DNA from: Steinernema hermaphroditum
Lineage: Eukaryota > Nematoda > Chromadorea > Rhabditida > Steinernematidae
Direction of reading: 5' to 3'
Assembly: GCA_030435675.1 (NCBI GenBank)
Contig: CM059622.1
Coordinates: 11,532,001-11,596,000 of the forward strand
DNA: 64,000 nucleotides
A program made the translations under genes and the position numbers. The notes beneath the pieces were generated by a model that was given only the letters and a program-made list of their open reading frames with translations, did not search any database and was not told the DNA's origin. Shown piece by piece: positions 54,721-64,000 of this stretch. Positions within the stretch are counted from its first letter, which is position 1, and every line of letters starts with the position of its first letter.

Positions 54721-56260
54721 ATGAAGAGCGACGAAGAAATAGAAGACACGATGAGCGATTGCTCGTCATCGCCATTGCTCGACATCGACGACCCAGAATT
54801 CGTTGAAGACAACGCCTCAGAAGTCAGCATCAACCTCACCAATCAGAAGGTCCTCTCGGCGGCTGAGCTGCGCAAACAGGTTGACCAGCGCATTCACAAC
54901 GTGAAGCAGCGGGTGAACACGACGGCGACAAACTGCCGCGTGGTCCTCGGCCTCAACAAGTGGGATAACGTCGTCGTCCTGGAGAAGCTCACCGATAGAA
55001 ACGGTGTTGAAGGCGCGCTCGAAGCGCGGAAGCTGAAACCGTCCAACGGAAATCCGGTGGCGCGCGGCGAAGAAGGCTGTTGCGATGTGTGCATTGAAGA
55101 AAGGATCGAAACGATGCTTTTTGATTGCGGAACACGAGCGTGCACCCCCTGCCTCCAAACTCACTTCTTCACCGAAGTGAGCACCAACGAAAAGTTCTAC
55201 GTCTCTTGTCCGGGCTTCAACTGTGGTCGTTTAATGGATGATGAATTAGTGCGGGAGCTGCTGGCACGGAATGAAGACGGTAAACGGAATTTCGAGCGAA
55301 TGATCGTCAACAACTTCGTGGAGAGTGATGAAAGAGAGCCGAAGAAGTGGTGCCCGGCACCGAACTGCGGCCGCGCCGTGAAAGTACTTCAAGATCCATC
55401 CATATGTGATGTGAATATTGTACGCTGTGACTGCGGACACGAATTCTGCTTCACGTGTCTGCATGACCGACATGAGCCAGTCAGTTGCGATAATCTACGG
55501 AGATGGCGTGAGCAGACCACTGGTGATGATGGAACATTACACTGGATTAAGGCTTACACAAAAAAATGTCCTAAGTGTCAGGTCAGTAATGTTGTGCGAA
55601 TGAGGATTTCTCTAGAAGCTAATTGTTTAGATAGACATTGAGAAGAACGGCGGCTGCCTTCACATAAGATGCACGCAGGCCAGCTGCAGATACCAATTTT
55701 GCTGGGTCTGCTTGAAGAACTGGCAATCAAATTCTCACGAAGAATGCCGAGGACAGGGTACAAATGAGCAATACGAGAATACGTTCGATCGATCCGCAGC
55801 GTCTCCCGACCGCATTATTCCATACTATAAACTATTCGAAGTTCATATGAGAAGTCTTGAATCAAATGCCAATGTCGGTAAAATCGATCGGTTCCATCCG
55901 TAAAGGCGTGTTTGTTTTCAGATCTTTCAGAAGGTAAAGCTCCTCAAGGAGTACATCCAATCAATTGATGCGTCCTCAAGCATGTCGTTTCTCGAACGCG
56001 CTGTTGAATTGCTCGTCAAGTGCCGCAAAACACTGGCATATTCATATCCGTTCGCATACTACGTCGACAGAAGTAACGAAGTCACAATTTTCGAAGATAA
56101 TCAGGCAGATTTGGAAGTGGCCGTCGAACAGCTCACAGCTTACCTCGAAACGGGCGGTTTTGAATCCAAGGATATCAACGAGCTGCGGCGAAACATCAAC
56201 GATAAGATGCGTTATGCGGACAAAAGAAGAAAAGCGCTTTTAAAGCAACAGGAAAGCTGA
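54721..56260 (+). CDS. Ariadne-type RBR E3 ubiquitin ligase
   Basis: Intact gene of about 480-500 residues. Start MKSDEEIEDTMSDCSS; a TTGCAG trans-splice acceptor lies two bases before the ATG. Acidic N-terminus, UBA-like segment, RING1 (CCDVCIEERIETMLFDCG..C..CLQTHF), IBR (KKWCPAPNCGRAVKVLQD..CDCGHEFCFTCLHDRH), RING2/Rcat (KKCPKCQ|IDIEKNGGCLHIRC..CRYQFCWVCLKNW) with the catalytic Cys in GGC followed by LH. The C-terminal Ariadne domain follows (LLKEYIQSIDASSSMSFLER..LVKCRKTLAYSYPFAYYV..QADLEVAVEQLTAYLE). Introns interrupt RING2 after CPKCQ (55580-55631) and before the Ariadne helices. It transfers ubiquitin through a Cys-thioester and typically works with UBCH7 and neddylated cullins. Closest to the ARI1 group. 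Confidence 0.9.
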
Positions 56261-56670
56261 GAAAACAAGACCGGAGAGTTGTGAATTTGGAAACTTTGTA
56301 GTTGTAAAGTTTTGAAATACATTTTCTTGCGGACGTCTTGTTTTCTAGTTGAGGGTTTTATCATCCAACTCGGAGGACGTTATTTCGGAATACGACCACT
56401 TCGTTACCGCTTACACCTGAATCCAATCACTTCGGTCCAGAGATGGGTTCCAATCGTTTGATTGTTAATTTGTTTATTCACGTTGAATCGCCAGTCCATT
56501 GACTAGCGATTGGCAATCCAACCGGCCGTACGACTGAATCGGTCACTGAACCCATCACTGGTTGCAACCTTTTTGCCCAGCTCTACAAAGGAATCGCATT
56601 ACAACTTTACCAAAAACGAAATATCTCAAACACAATATATTCAAGCATTTATATCTTCGGGTCTTTTTTC
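56261..56670. other. Short intergenic, no feature
   Basis: No gene, repeat or RNA recognised between the ligase stop and the Ran-binding pseudogene. Confidence 0.5.
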
Positions 56671-58258
56671 CTAGGCCTGGCGGCTGACGGCGGCGTCAAC
56701 TCCTTGCTCAAAGAGCTTCACAAACGTGTAGCGGCTGTCCACTGAACGGAATCGGACGGTGAGGGTCAGCTGTTTCCCGCTGGGTTCTTCGGCGAAGTCC
56801 GCGGCGTTAAACATGCACGTAGGCTTTCCATCTGATCGGAAGACGGTCCTCATGCCAGAAACGAGACTGAAGTTGGCTCAGAGCTTCAGAACTTGCTCAC
56901 GACGCATTACAACACGGTAGCGATTGGTAGCGGGGTGCCGGAGAATCTGGATTCAAGGATAGATGAACAGTGATAGTCGTGACCATACCTTGATGTCACC
57001 AGTATTGTATTCGTCAAAAATCTCTCGCAAAAAAGGAGAGGGCTCCTGCCACGAAAATTTTGCGCGCGCATTTCACGCGCCAAAAAGTTTACAATGGGAA
57101 ATGCTCAAAATCATAGTAATCCGATTTTTTCTCGTTTCTGACGCGATTTCTCCAAATTCCATTAACGGACGGTTGCTCAGCAGACTCTGGCGCGTCGAGT
57201 GAGCCCTGGCTCGACGGCCAGTATGCTTTCCTCGCAGAGTTATTAGGATCAATGGTGGATAATGGCACTTTGAATCGTAAGCTGTGGATTTTTAAGAATA
57301 TGATGGATTAGCTGCCCATCACTGTGTCGTACATGGATCCTCCTGTGATCTAGGACATCTCCAACATATGAATCTGTAGCTAACTGTTCAGCTCTCAATT
57401 GCAAACTAATGGTCATTCTAACAACTCTGCGAGGAAAGCATACTGGCAGTCGAGCCAGGGCTCATTCGACGCGCCAGAGTCTGCTGAGCAACCGTCCGTT
57501 AATGGAATTTGGAGAAATCGCGGCAGAAACGAGAAAAAATCGTATTACTATGATTTCGAGCACTTCCCACTGTAAACTTTTTGGCGCGTGAAATACGCGC
57601 GCAAAATTTTCGTGGCGGGAGCTTTGCGAGAGATTTTTGACGAATACAATACCATGCTCCCTGTACTCCTTCGTCTCCACTACGAAACGGTAGAGTCGGG
57701 CCCGTTCGGAGAAGAGTACTTCTTCCTCTTCCTCGCCGGTCTTCACATCAACGAAGTTAGGGAGAGGGATGACGGGCTCGAATTGGGTGTCGGGTTCGTA
57801 CTCGTCTTCGGCATCTTCGTCCTCGTTGTCGGGCTTCGATGTCGAGAAACTGCTTGTCGTCTCCTGAGGTTCAATCTTTATCTGGGCGAACTAAGGCACA
57901 CAACGTAAGTGGGGGTCATATGCTCATAGTTACTAACAGATACAGCTGCTGGAGTGGGTAAAGCGGCTGGAGCGGGTACAGAGATCGGAGTGGATGCAGC
58001 GGCTGGAGTAGCAGCAGCAATCGGAGTAGGTACGGCGGCTGGAGTGGGCACAGCAACCGGAATAGGCATGGTACCCATGCGCATCATGGCCACCACGAGG
58101 AGAGCGATCTCTTGGTTGATGCGTTCCTGACCAAGACGCAGCTCAGAGACCTGCTCGGACAGGCTTGCTATCAACTCGACAACTTTGGTAGTTGAACGTT
58201 CCCGACCCCCCTGAAATGAAGGCATCAATATCGAATACAACGAGACCAGCACTAACCG
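56671..58258 (-). pseudogene. RanBP2-type Ran-binding-domain gene, disrupted
   Basis: Minus strand: a coiled-coil exon (RERSTTKVVELIASLSEQVS..) with VPTPAA repeats, an intron (57904-57950 region), an acidic leader DEYEPDTQFEPVIPLPNFVD, and then the RanBD1 fold VKTGEEEEEVLFSERARLYR..ETKEYREHG. The next codons should be TGDIKIL, but a 645-bp MITE sits exactly there. After it: TGDIKILRHPATNRYRVVMR, REQVLKL, a TGA where RanBDs have Cys, then ANFSLVSGMRTVFRSDG..NAADFAEEPSGKQLTLTVRF and stop at 56671. RanBDs bind Ran-GTP at the nuclear pore side (RanBP2/NPP-9) or in RanBP1. The 5' end is truncated by repeats near 58300. Two independent lesions make it a pseudogene unless the MITE is spliced and TGA read through. 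Confidence 0.72.
57005..57649. mobile_element. Palindromic Tc1/mariner-type MITE inside a RanBD exon
   Basis: A 645-bp element flanked by TA on both sides (57003-57004, 57650-57651). Its long inverted arms, over 200 bp each, begin TTGTATTCGTCAAAAATCTC and run through AATCATAGTAAT.CGATTTTT and the CGTCGAGTGAGCCCTGGCTC-like block. A second, smaller inverted-repeat element (GAGTTATTAG..) lies nested in the centre (57238-57421). Confidence 0.85.
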
Positions 58259-58468
58259 CAAGATCTCGAAAAGCTTTTTGGCTCTTCATTGAGTTATTCA
58301 TTATTGGAGTCTCACTCGTGTCGCGGTGGCGAGCGGTCGGTCCCTCCGGTCGCTCTCTGAGTGTCTGGTTTGATCAGATGGCAAACCCTGTGGCATGTAT
58401 GAGTTTTCCGGCTTCCAGAGGGAATTGGGACACCCGGAAGCCGTAGTCTCACCACCGCTGACAACAAG

Positions 58469-58801
58469 ATGTCCGACGCCAGGAATCTGGCATCGCGAGA
58501 TGCCATCCCAAAGGTCACCGACGCCCTGAGGACACCATCAGCACCGAATATGCAACTCTCGGAACACGGACTCATCTCTCCGAAGCAGAGGCGAGCCCCG
58601 AAGCTACCCAAGTGGTCCAAACGCCCGCGAAGAAGATATTCCACCGCCATTTCCGATGTTTTGCTGATTCTCAGATACCCCATGAAGCGCGCCGTCTACG
58701 ACCGGTTCGACACCACCGCTACGCCAAGGATGAAGCCCGCAGCAATGAGACATCCTCTGTTTGTCTATTATTCGGTGTCATGCAAGGCGAAATGCCTTTG
58801 A
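58469..58801 (+). CDS. MSDARN small ORF family, copy 2
   Basis: 110-codon ORF, MSDARNLASRDAIPKVTDAL.., later YPMKRAVYDRFDTTATPRMK, ending YYSVSCKAKCL. Compared with copy 1 (44133-44435) the start and the KRAVYDRF..VSCKA end keep frame, while the middle (from KTPAKK to the Arg-rich stretch) runs in a shifted frame, so compensating indels have changed about 30 residues. AATAAAGTCAAAGTCAAAGT follows the stop: a polyadenylation signal that merges into a (GTCAAA) tandem tail, like the 3' tails of LINE-mobilised sequences. It may be coding or a decaying retrocopy. Confidence 0.4.
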   Translation: MSDARNLASRDAIPKVTDALRTPSAPNMQLSEHGLISPKQRRAPKLPKWSKRPRRRYSTAISDVLLILRYPMKRAVYDRFDTTATPRMKPAAMRHPLFVYYSVSCKAKCL

Positions 58802-58836
58802 GTCGTGAATAAAGTCAAAGTCAAAGTCAAATTGAG

Positions 58837-58987
58837 TTATTAGGAATCAATGGTGTACAAAGGCACTTTGAATCGTGAGCTGTGGATTTTAAAGAATATA
58901 ATGGCTTATCTGCCCGCCACGACGTTGTACATAAAGCTAACTGTTCAACTCTCAATTACAACTGATGGTTCTTCTAATAACTCAATG
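58837..58987. mobile_element. GAGTTATTAG inverted-repeat element, second copy
   Basis: About 150 bp with ends GAGTTATTAG and CTAATAACTC, extendable to ATTGAGTTATTAG/CTAATAACTCAAT. Internal sequence AATCAATGGTG..GGCACTTTGAATCG and CTAACTGTTCAxCTCTCAAT matches the core of the MITE at 57238-57421, so this small element occurs both alone and nested. Confidence 0.65.
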
Positions 58988-59844
58988 AAGAAAGCAGAGG
59001 AGCCGAGGCTTATTCTATGCAGCGGAATCTGCTGAACAGCTTTATGGTAATTTCTTGATGTACTTAAACACCTCTTTAGACCCAGGCCATATGCGACTTT
59101 AACGCAGACCGCATAATCGTTCAAAATTCCATCAGCAGAAATCTTTTGCTAGACGATCTGCTGGGTGTTGTGGAAAACGGATAGAGCCTCGCTCTCTGAC
59201 CGCCCTTAAATTCCACGCACTCGCAGTTCACAATGTCGCAGAGCTCGCCAAAAACAGATCGCGCGGATGGAAGAGAGCGCAGAAAAGAGCGCGCAGATGG
59301 AAGAGAGCGCAATGCTGATGACGTCGTAGTCGGTGTTCTTCCCTCCTTTGTTAACCGACTAACCCTTGGCGACCTTTCAAAATCGCCATTGATGTGTTGA
59401 AGAATCTCATCTTCTCCATCGGTTCACTTTCCCTATTTATCAATGGAATCACAAATCGTTTGTGTCCCAGCCAAACAACCAACGGTTCATTGGAAGCGCC
59501 CCAAAGAGCGCTGCCCTGATAAGCAGCTACACAACAATTTCAGCGTTTGATCATTGGAGAGCAGTTACGTGCATATGCTCAGTCTCAAGGGGGCTCAGTG
59601 AGTTTTATCGTTTAAGCCGGTTTACAGAGATTTGACGTTTGGTCTTCTGACATCCGTTAGTGGGCGCCATAAATAGCGGCACTTTCCCTTAGCACCTAAT
59701 GAAAACATCAATTAGCGCCAACCATTGTGCACCGAATGAACGGAAGCAAACAACGATATTTATAAATTACTACTCTACCGTCAAAAGCATGTAGTGTGGA
59801 CGTGTTTGCATCAAACTACGATAATCGGTAAAATATGACACCGT
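58988..59844. other. Intergenic with a MULE-end-like minisatellite
   Basis: 59250-59315 has repeated GATGGAAGAGAGCGCA and AGAGCGCGCAGAT units, close to the terminal repeat of the MULE at 48395, but no partner end. The rest, including likely 3' untranslated sequence of the arginine kinase, shows nothing else. Confidence 0.5.
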
Positions 59845-61102
59845 TTAAGCCTTCTTCTCAAGTTCGATGAGGTGCTTGACTCCGTCGTACATCTGCTTGA
59901 CAGCCTCGAACTCGGTGAGTCCAAGACGAGCCTTGTTGGAGATGTCGTAAACGCCGCCGGCGGACTCGGAGTGCTCTCCGTGGATTCCGCGGATCTGAAG
60001 CTTCAGGTCGTCGCAGATCTTCTTGAACTCGGGCTTCGCGCTAATCTTGGGGAGCTTGATGTGGACCGAGGCGCGGACAGTAGTTCTGAACAGTGTAATG
60101 TTTGATGTGTAATCAAAGACTACAGTACCCCAAGTTGGAGGGGCAGAAGGTGAGCCATCCGAGACGCTCGTCACGGGAGAAGGGAGCCTGGGCCTGGATG
60201 GCCTTGACACCCTTGATAAGGCGCTCAAGGACCTGTCCGACGTTTCCGCCGTTCTGCATGGAGATGATGCGGAGGTGGTCCTCCTCGTTGACCCAGACAA
60301 GGAAGGTCTTGCTCTTGTTGTGGTAGATGCCACGTCCCTTGGGCCAGTAGCGGCACGCGTTGGCGGCCTGGAGGAAACTGCAACGAAAACGTGGACTTGT
60401 CTCCTAGAAATTGAGGCATACCGGTCACCTTCCTTGAAGAGGAAGTGGTCCTGAATGAGCTGGGTCTGGACCTCCTTGGTCATGCCATCGAGAGGATAGT
60501 AGGTTCCTTGGAGCTCGGAATCCTTGAGCTCCGTGAAGACCTTCTTGACCTTACCCTCCATCTCGAGGTAGTTGGCCTCGGTGAGGCAAGGGTTGAAGGG
60601 GTATCCCTGGAGGGAGCGGCCGCAGCGGACGCGGGTCGATTGGATGTACTTGCCTTCGGGGTCGAGGTCGGGGAGTTGCTAGAACGATTTACTTAAGATT
60701 ACTTAAGTCAGTAAAATCTCCCAACGTTGGTCTTTCCCTCTCCGAGGTCGATGGCGGGCTGCTTCTGGTTGGGGGCGAATCCGTTGTGGTAGTCCTGGAT
60801 GAGAGGGTCAAAGAGGGGCTTGAAGAGGGTGTAGGCCTCGGCATCTAGTGCAAAGGAAGTTAGGTCACGGATCAGGATGGCACTCGATTACCAGGGGCAT
60901 AGACACCGACTCCAGAGTCGAGGTTGGCAACGCCGGACTGGATCACATCCAGAAGAGTAGCTCCGAGCTTGGTCTTCTTTCCCTTGAGGTCATCGACGAC
61001 CTTCTTGGTGAGATACTTCTTGAGAAGCGAATGGCAATCCTTGGCAGCCTGGAGCTTCTCGTATCCCTCTTCGATCTTCTTGATGGTAGCGGCGTCGGCC
61101 AT
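59845..61102 (-). CDS. Arginine kinase
   Basis: ATP:guanido phosphotransferase, about 358 residues in five minus-strand exons, cytosolic ATP buffer of muscle and neurons (ATP + L-arginine to ADP + phosphoarginine). Start [20 protein letters not shown]; the N-domain [20 protein letters not shown] and GVGVYAPG substrate-specificity loop; then [16 protein letters not shown] (nucleotide-binding Arg residues) and [20 protein letters not shown]; the [12 protein letters not shown] block with the catalytic Glu; [20 protein letters not shown] with the reactive Cys; and [20 protein letters not shown] with the flexible loop. Introns near 60087-60126, 60379-60420, 60679-60730 and 60845-60889. No signal or mitochondrial leader. 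All key residues present and codon use clean, as in a highly expressed gene. Confidence 0.95.
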
Positions 61103-63707
61103 TGTAGTGTTTGTGTTTCTGAAATCCTCAGTGGTCTACCGTGAATCCGAGGGTGATTACAGATATCGAGCAACGTCAGATAAGAAGGAAGCCGCCAGCA
61201 GCATTCGAGAATTTCTCGCGAGTGCCGTCTTTCGTGAGTGACAGCGCAGCCTCTGACCTGCAAAACAGCGAGCGGATTTGCTTGCGTCAACAAGCCGGCC
61301 GACTTCGGCGGAGTGTAAAAGCATGCCTGTTCGAGAAGAGCGGGGAAAACTGACCCCGCTGGCAGGGACAAACAAGCCTATTCAAGATAAACAAGCGCTT
61401 TTTCCCTTTCTATGGAAATTTGAGCATATGGAGAATGATGAGAATGAATAAGAAGCATATTGAGTATCGAACTCCATAAATTGTCCACTTTCAACTCAAG
61501 GAACACATGCTTCACCGTATTTTAGAGGGTCTGCAACCGTTTAGCGTTTAACATATCCAGATGGGGTCGAGGAACCGAATGAACCATCCCACTCTCTGAT
61601 CGCATTAAAGCAAGGCGGCGAGCGGCGTCACAAAACAAAAGTCACCCCATCGGCAGTGCCGGACTCCCTGCTGAGCGGAAGAGGATCTGAGGAAAGCGTC
61701 CGCAGAACACATATTTAAACAACTCGCCTGCATTCTCTTGGGAAGGGGCGTTTTCTGCACGAACCGCTTGGCACGACGCTGTGTACTACGCGCAAAGTCA
61801 CGAAAGCTGCAAAACCGGGCCGACGGCGGAAAAACGACTTAACTGAAATTGATGGCGATTGCGAATGCTTTGCTCACAGCACCTGCTCTCCGCTGGTTGT
61901 ATTAATTATTTACATGGTCGCATGCCGATGGAAAACATGATTAACATTTCATATCTTGATTCTCCATAAGTGGTTGGGTAGAGTGGGATTATATAGCCGT
62001 AAATAACAGCTGACCGATTTGAAAGGATTGAGTGATGTCGTTCGATAAACAACATTGACATTTCCGAGACGACAGACGAGCTTTCCGGTGAGATGATAAT
62101 GCACGAGAGCAAAACAAATGGACTGCGTTTTTATTGAAAAATTGCTTCCACCGAAATAGGATAAAACTGGGAAGAACGGATAGTATTGTACGTTTACGAT
62201 CGTATGTCAATTGAGTTAGCAAGATTTGAATCGACTTTGTCGTCTTTTTCCTCATTCCCAGCAATTTCGTGAGATTAAGGCGATCGCAGAGATCATTCGG
62301 GACGAAGTATATTTTGTGTGATCAGTGGACAAAAAATTATTTTCGTTCTCCCATCCTGCGGACGGATCGTTATTCTCACTCAAAGCCGTAGTTTACACTC
62401 ACACGACGGTACAGTGTTCAGTAGACGCCAAAGAAAAGCGGAGAGCAATGCGAATTCGTTGTTTTGCAGGTGAAAGATGTCGGCTAGAGGAGAATTGCGA
62501 GGGGATGCCGAGTCAACAGACGTTTGCAAAGGATTCTGATCTAGCCTGTTGAACGGAGCTATCGCTGTACTCCTCATATATCAAGACATGAGCAAATCTA
62601 AAAAAATGGCCTTTGCAGAGCACCATGCTCCGTTAACCCCAGCGTTTAATTGGTTATATAGCAGGCTATGGGGACATGCATAAGGTAGCACTACCCGAGA
62701 TCGTATGTTACCAACGTGACCTCCACAGCGGCTTTCCACTTTGAGCTGAGAGATTCCTGTTTGTGGTTGCTAGCATTTATGACAAAAAATCTAAAAAAAT
62801 GGCTTTTGCAGGTCACCATTAACTGCCTGTAGACCGATGACTTATGATTCTGTTCGGAAGTAATGGTGGCGTATAGCGATGGAACTCAGAATCTCAGGCA
62901 ACATCGGTTTACGCAGTTTCTGGGGCGGCGCAGCAACTAGGGCCATCAAACACGGAGTTGATGAATACGAGTATTGAATAAAGCAGCACTTCATCTCAAT
63001 GTGTTTGGAAGGCTGTTGCGGGTTTGGAAAGGCGCACTCCGCCAGGCGAGCACAGGCGAAGCGAAAATATACCTTTCCTTCAAGAGAAGCGCAGCGAATG
63101 GAGCGAGAAAGATTTGTCTATTTGGTTCATATCGATAGCAAAACACCTCTTTTCTTAAAAAGCACCAGTTTCGCGTGTCCTAATACAGAAATTCCGATAA
63201 CATCGACTTCGAAAAAGGGATATAACGATTTTCGTGTACTGGGATTATAATTGAGAGCACACAGAGTTCAATTTGCACATGTTGGCACATGCATTATACT
63301 CGAAACGATCGGCAGCCCCTTGAAAGCACAGTGAGAAGGAAGGAAAGAATGGTTCTGCGGGGATCCCCTGACTAACACGCGGGTGATTAGATTACGGTAT
63401 GTTTGTTTGTCCGGGGGCATCCGATTCAACAAACATCTGGCTAACATCGAAATCTGGGTACAAAGGAATCACGACATTTTGTCAAAACCGAAAGCTCATG
63501 TAGTTTATACGTATTCAGCTACGTTCTGTGAACCATACGTTCTCTAGATCATTTACGTATTTCCATAAGTCACGGTTTGTGAGCTGATGGCTTGTTTTGT
63601 TCGGTCTTGTACGGTTCCTTCTGTTATAACTTTGTCATTTACTATGTAGATTGGTCAAATAGCGCGGTGTTCTATTTCTACTCATCTGCTTTCAGTTTTC
63701 GTCCAGA
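61103..63707. other. Intergenic with a short direct repeat
   Basis: AAATCTAAAAAAATGGCxTTTGCAG occurs at about 62594-62618 and 62789-62813, followed in both by AxCACCAT. Promoter of the arginine kinase gene probably lies in 61103-61400. No gene supported; ORF 62999-63250 is unrecognised. Confidence 0.45.
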
Positions 63708-64000
63708 ATGACCGATTCTGACGAGGAGTATCTACAGCGAAAACTTCCACTCGCCCATGTGCGACTCTTCCGAAAGGAAATCTTGGAAAGCGGCGTCATC
63801 GATATGGATTACATCGAGAAGCACTGTTCATTTCTTGGTGAACTTTACCATTTGGACCTGACTCATCTGTATTTCCTGTTCAGGAGAAGAATTTCTGCTA
63901 AAGTTGAGGCCAGTTTACGAAACAAAGCCTGGCCTTGCTTTGTCGTTTTTCTATCGTCAGCTCGTGATGAACCACCCCGAAGAGTCAGCTATGTTTTATG
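63708..64000 (+). CDS. Unrecognised gene, 5' part only
   Basis: Begins after a TGCTTTCAG trans-splice acceptor 14 bp before the ATG. Exon 1 reads MTDSDEEYLQRKLPLAHVRL then FRKEILESGVIDMDYIEKHC; an intron of about 45 bp (GTGAAC..TTCAG at 63840-63884) leads to GEEFLLKLRPVYETKPGLAL with SFFYRQLVMNHPEESAMFY, running off the window end. Helical, hydrophilic, cytosolic or nuclear in character. No family recognised. Confidence 0.6.
   Translation, partial: MTDSDEEYLQRKLPLAHVRLFRKEILESGVIDMDYIEKHCSFLGELYHLDLTHLYFLFRRRISAKVEASLRNKAWPCFVVFLSSARDEPPRRVSYVL

Noticed and set aside
56878..56880. TGA at a conserved Cys as a selenocysteine codon
   Set aside because: No Ran-binding domain is known to use selenocysteine, no SECIS-like structure was recognised, and the gene is also broken by a transposon; a mutation is simpler.
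1..64000. CRISPR arrays, bacterial promoters, operons or prophage
   Set aside because: The window is eukaryotic: introns, trans-splice acceptors and polyadenylation signals throughout; no regularly spaced repeat array.

Overview
The window reads as nuclear DNA of a free-living-type rhabditid nematode (clade V; a diplogastrid-like genome is my best guess, not proven). The grounds are very short introns (mostly 37-50 bp, GT..TTTCAG), TTTCAG-type trans-splice acceptors placed just before several start codons, a nematode cuticle collagen, a serpentine chemoreceptor, a TIMP-like trio, a LET-4-type eLRR protein and dense small DNA transposons. There are no operon-like bacterial features.

Layout. 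1-5 kb: a 5'-truncated TMBIM/Lifeguard gene, then on the minus strand a cuticle collagen (5' end possibly damaged), a MED9-like gene and a plasma-membrane-type syntaxin. 5-9.2 kb: three TIMP-like NTR genes (one minus, two plus) with a non-LTR retrotransposon remnant between them. 9.7-15 kb: four members of an unrecognised 40-75 residue protein family (three sharing one intron position), interrupted by a serpentine receptor and a palindromic duplication carrying a good and a damaged tRNA-Val. 15-18.7 kb: no gene seen, AT-rich repeats. 18.7-22.1 kb: a nine-exon hAT-derived gene with a BED finger. 23-28.7 kb: three near-identical tRNA-Met genes, one of them inside an intron of a transmembrane leucine-rich-repeat gene.

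29.7-31 kb: a dual-specificity phosphatase. 31-44 kb: almost gene-free, with a T-arm-duplicated tRNA relic, a cluster of TTCACGTGAA palindromes and a hAT-type MITE. 44-52 kb: accessory island with a dispersed small ORF family (three traces), two small secreted paralogues ending in a WWxIAxKNK motif, a MULE transposon with 108-bp inverted repeats, and a 925-bp hAT-type element. 52-59.5 kb: a nematode-specific lineage-expanded protein, an eroded M13 (neprilysin-like) peptidase, an intact Ariadne-type RBR ubiquitin ligase, and a Ran-binding-domain gene broken by a TA-flanked MITE and by a TGA at a conserved cysteine. 59.8-61.1 kb: intact arginine kinase. The 3' edge holds the start of an unrecognised gene.

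Most single-copy genes here are housekeeping and independent of one another. The points of novelty are the small lineage-specific gene families: TIMP-like with coordinated cysteine loss, the MSxxA microproteins, the GRF/WW secreted peptides, the MSDARN ORFs, and the nested miniature transposons around them. All exon structures were read by eye from splice signals and frame; no database or folding program was run.
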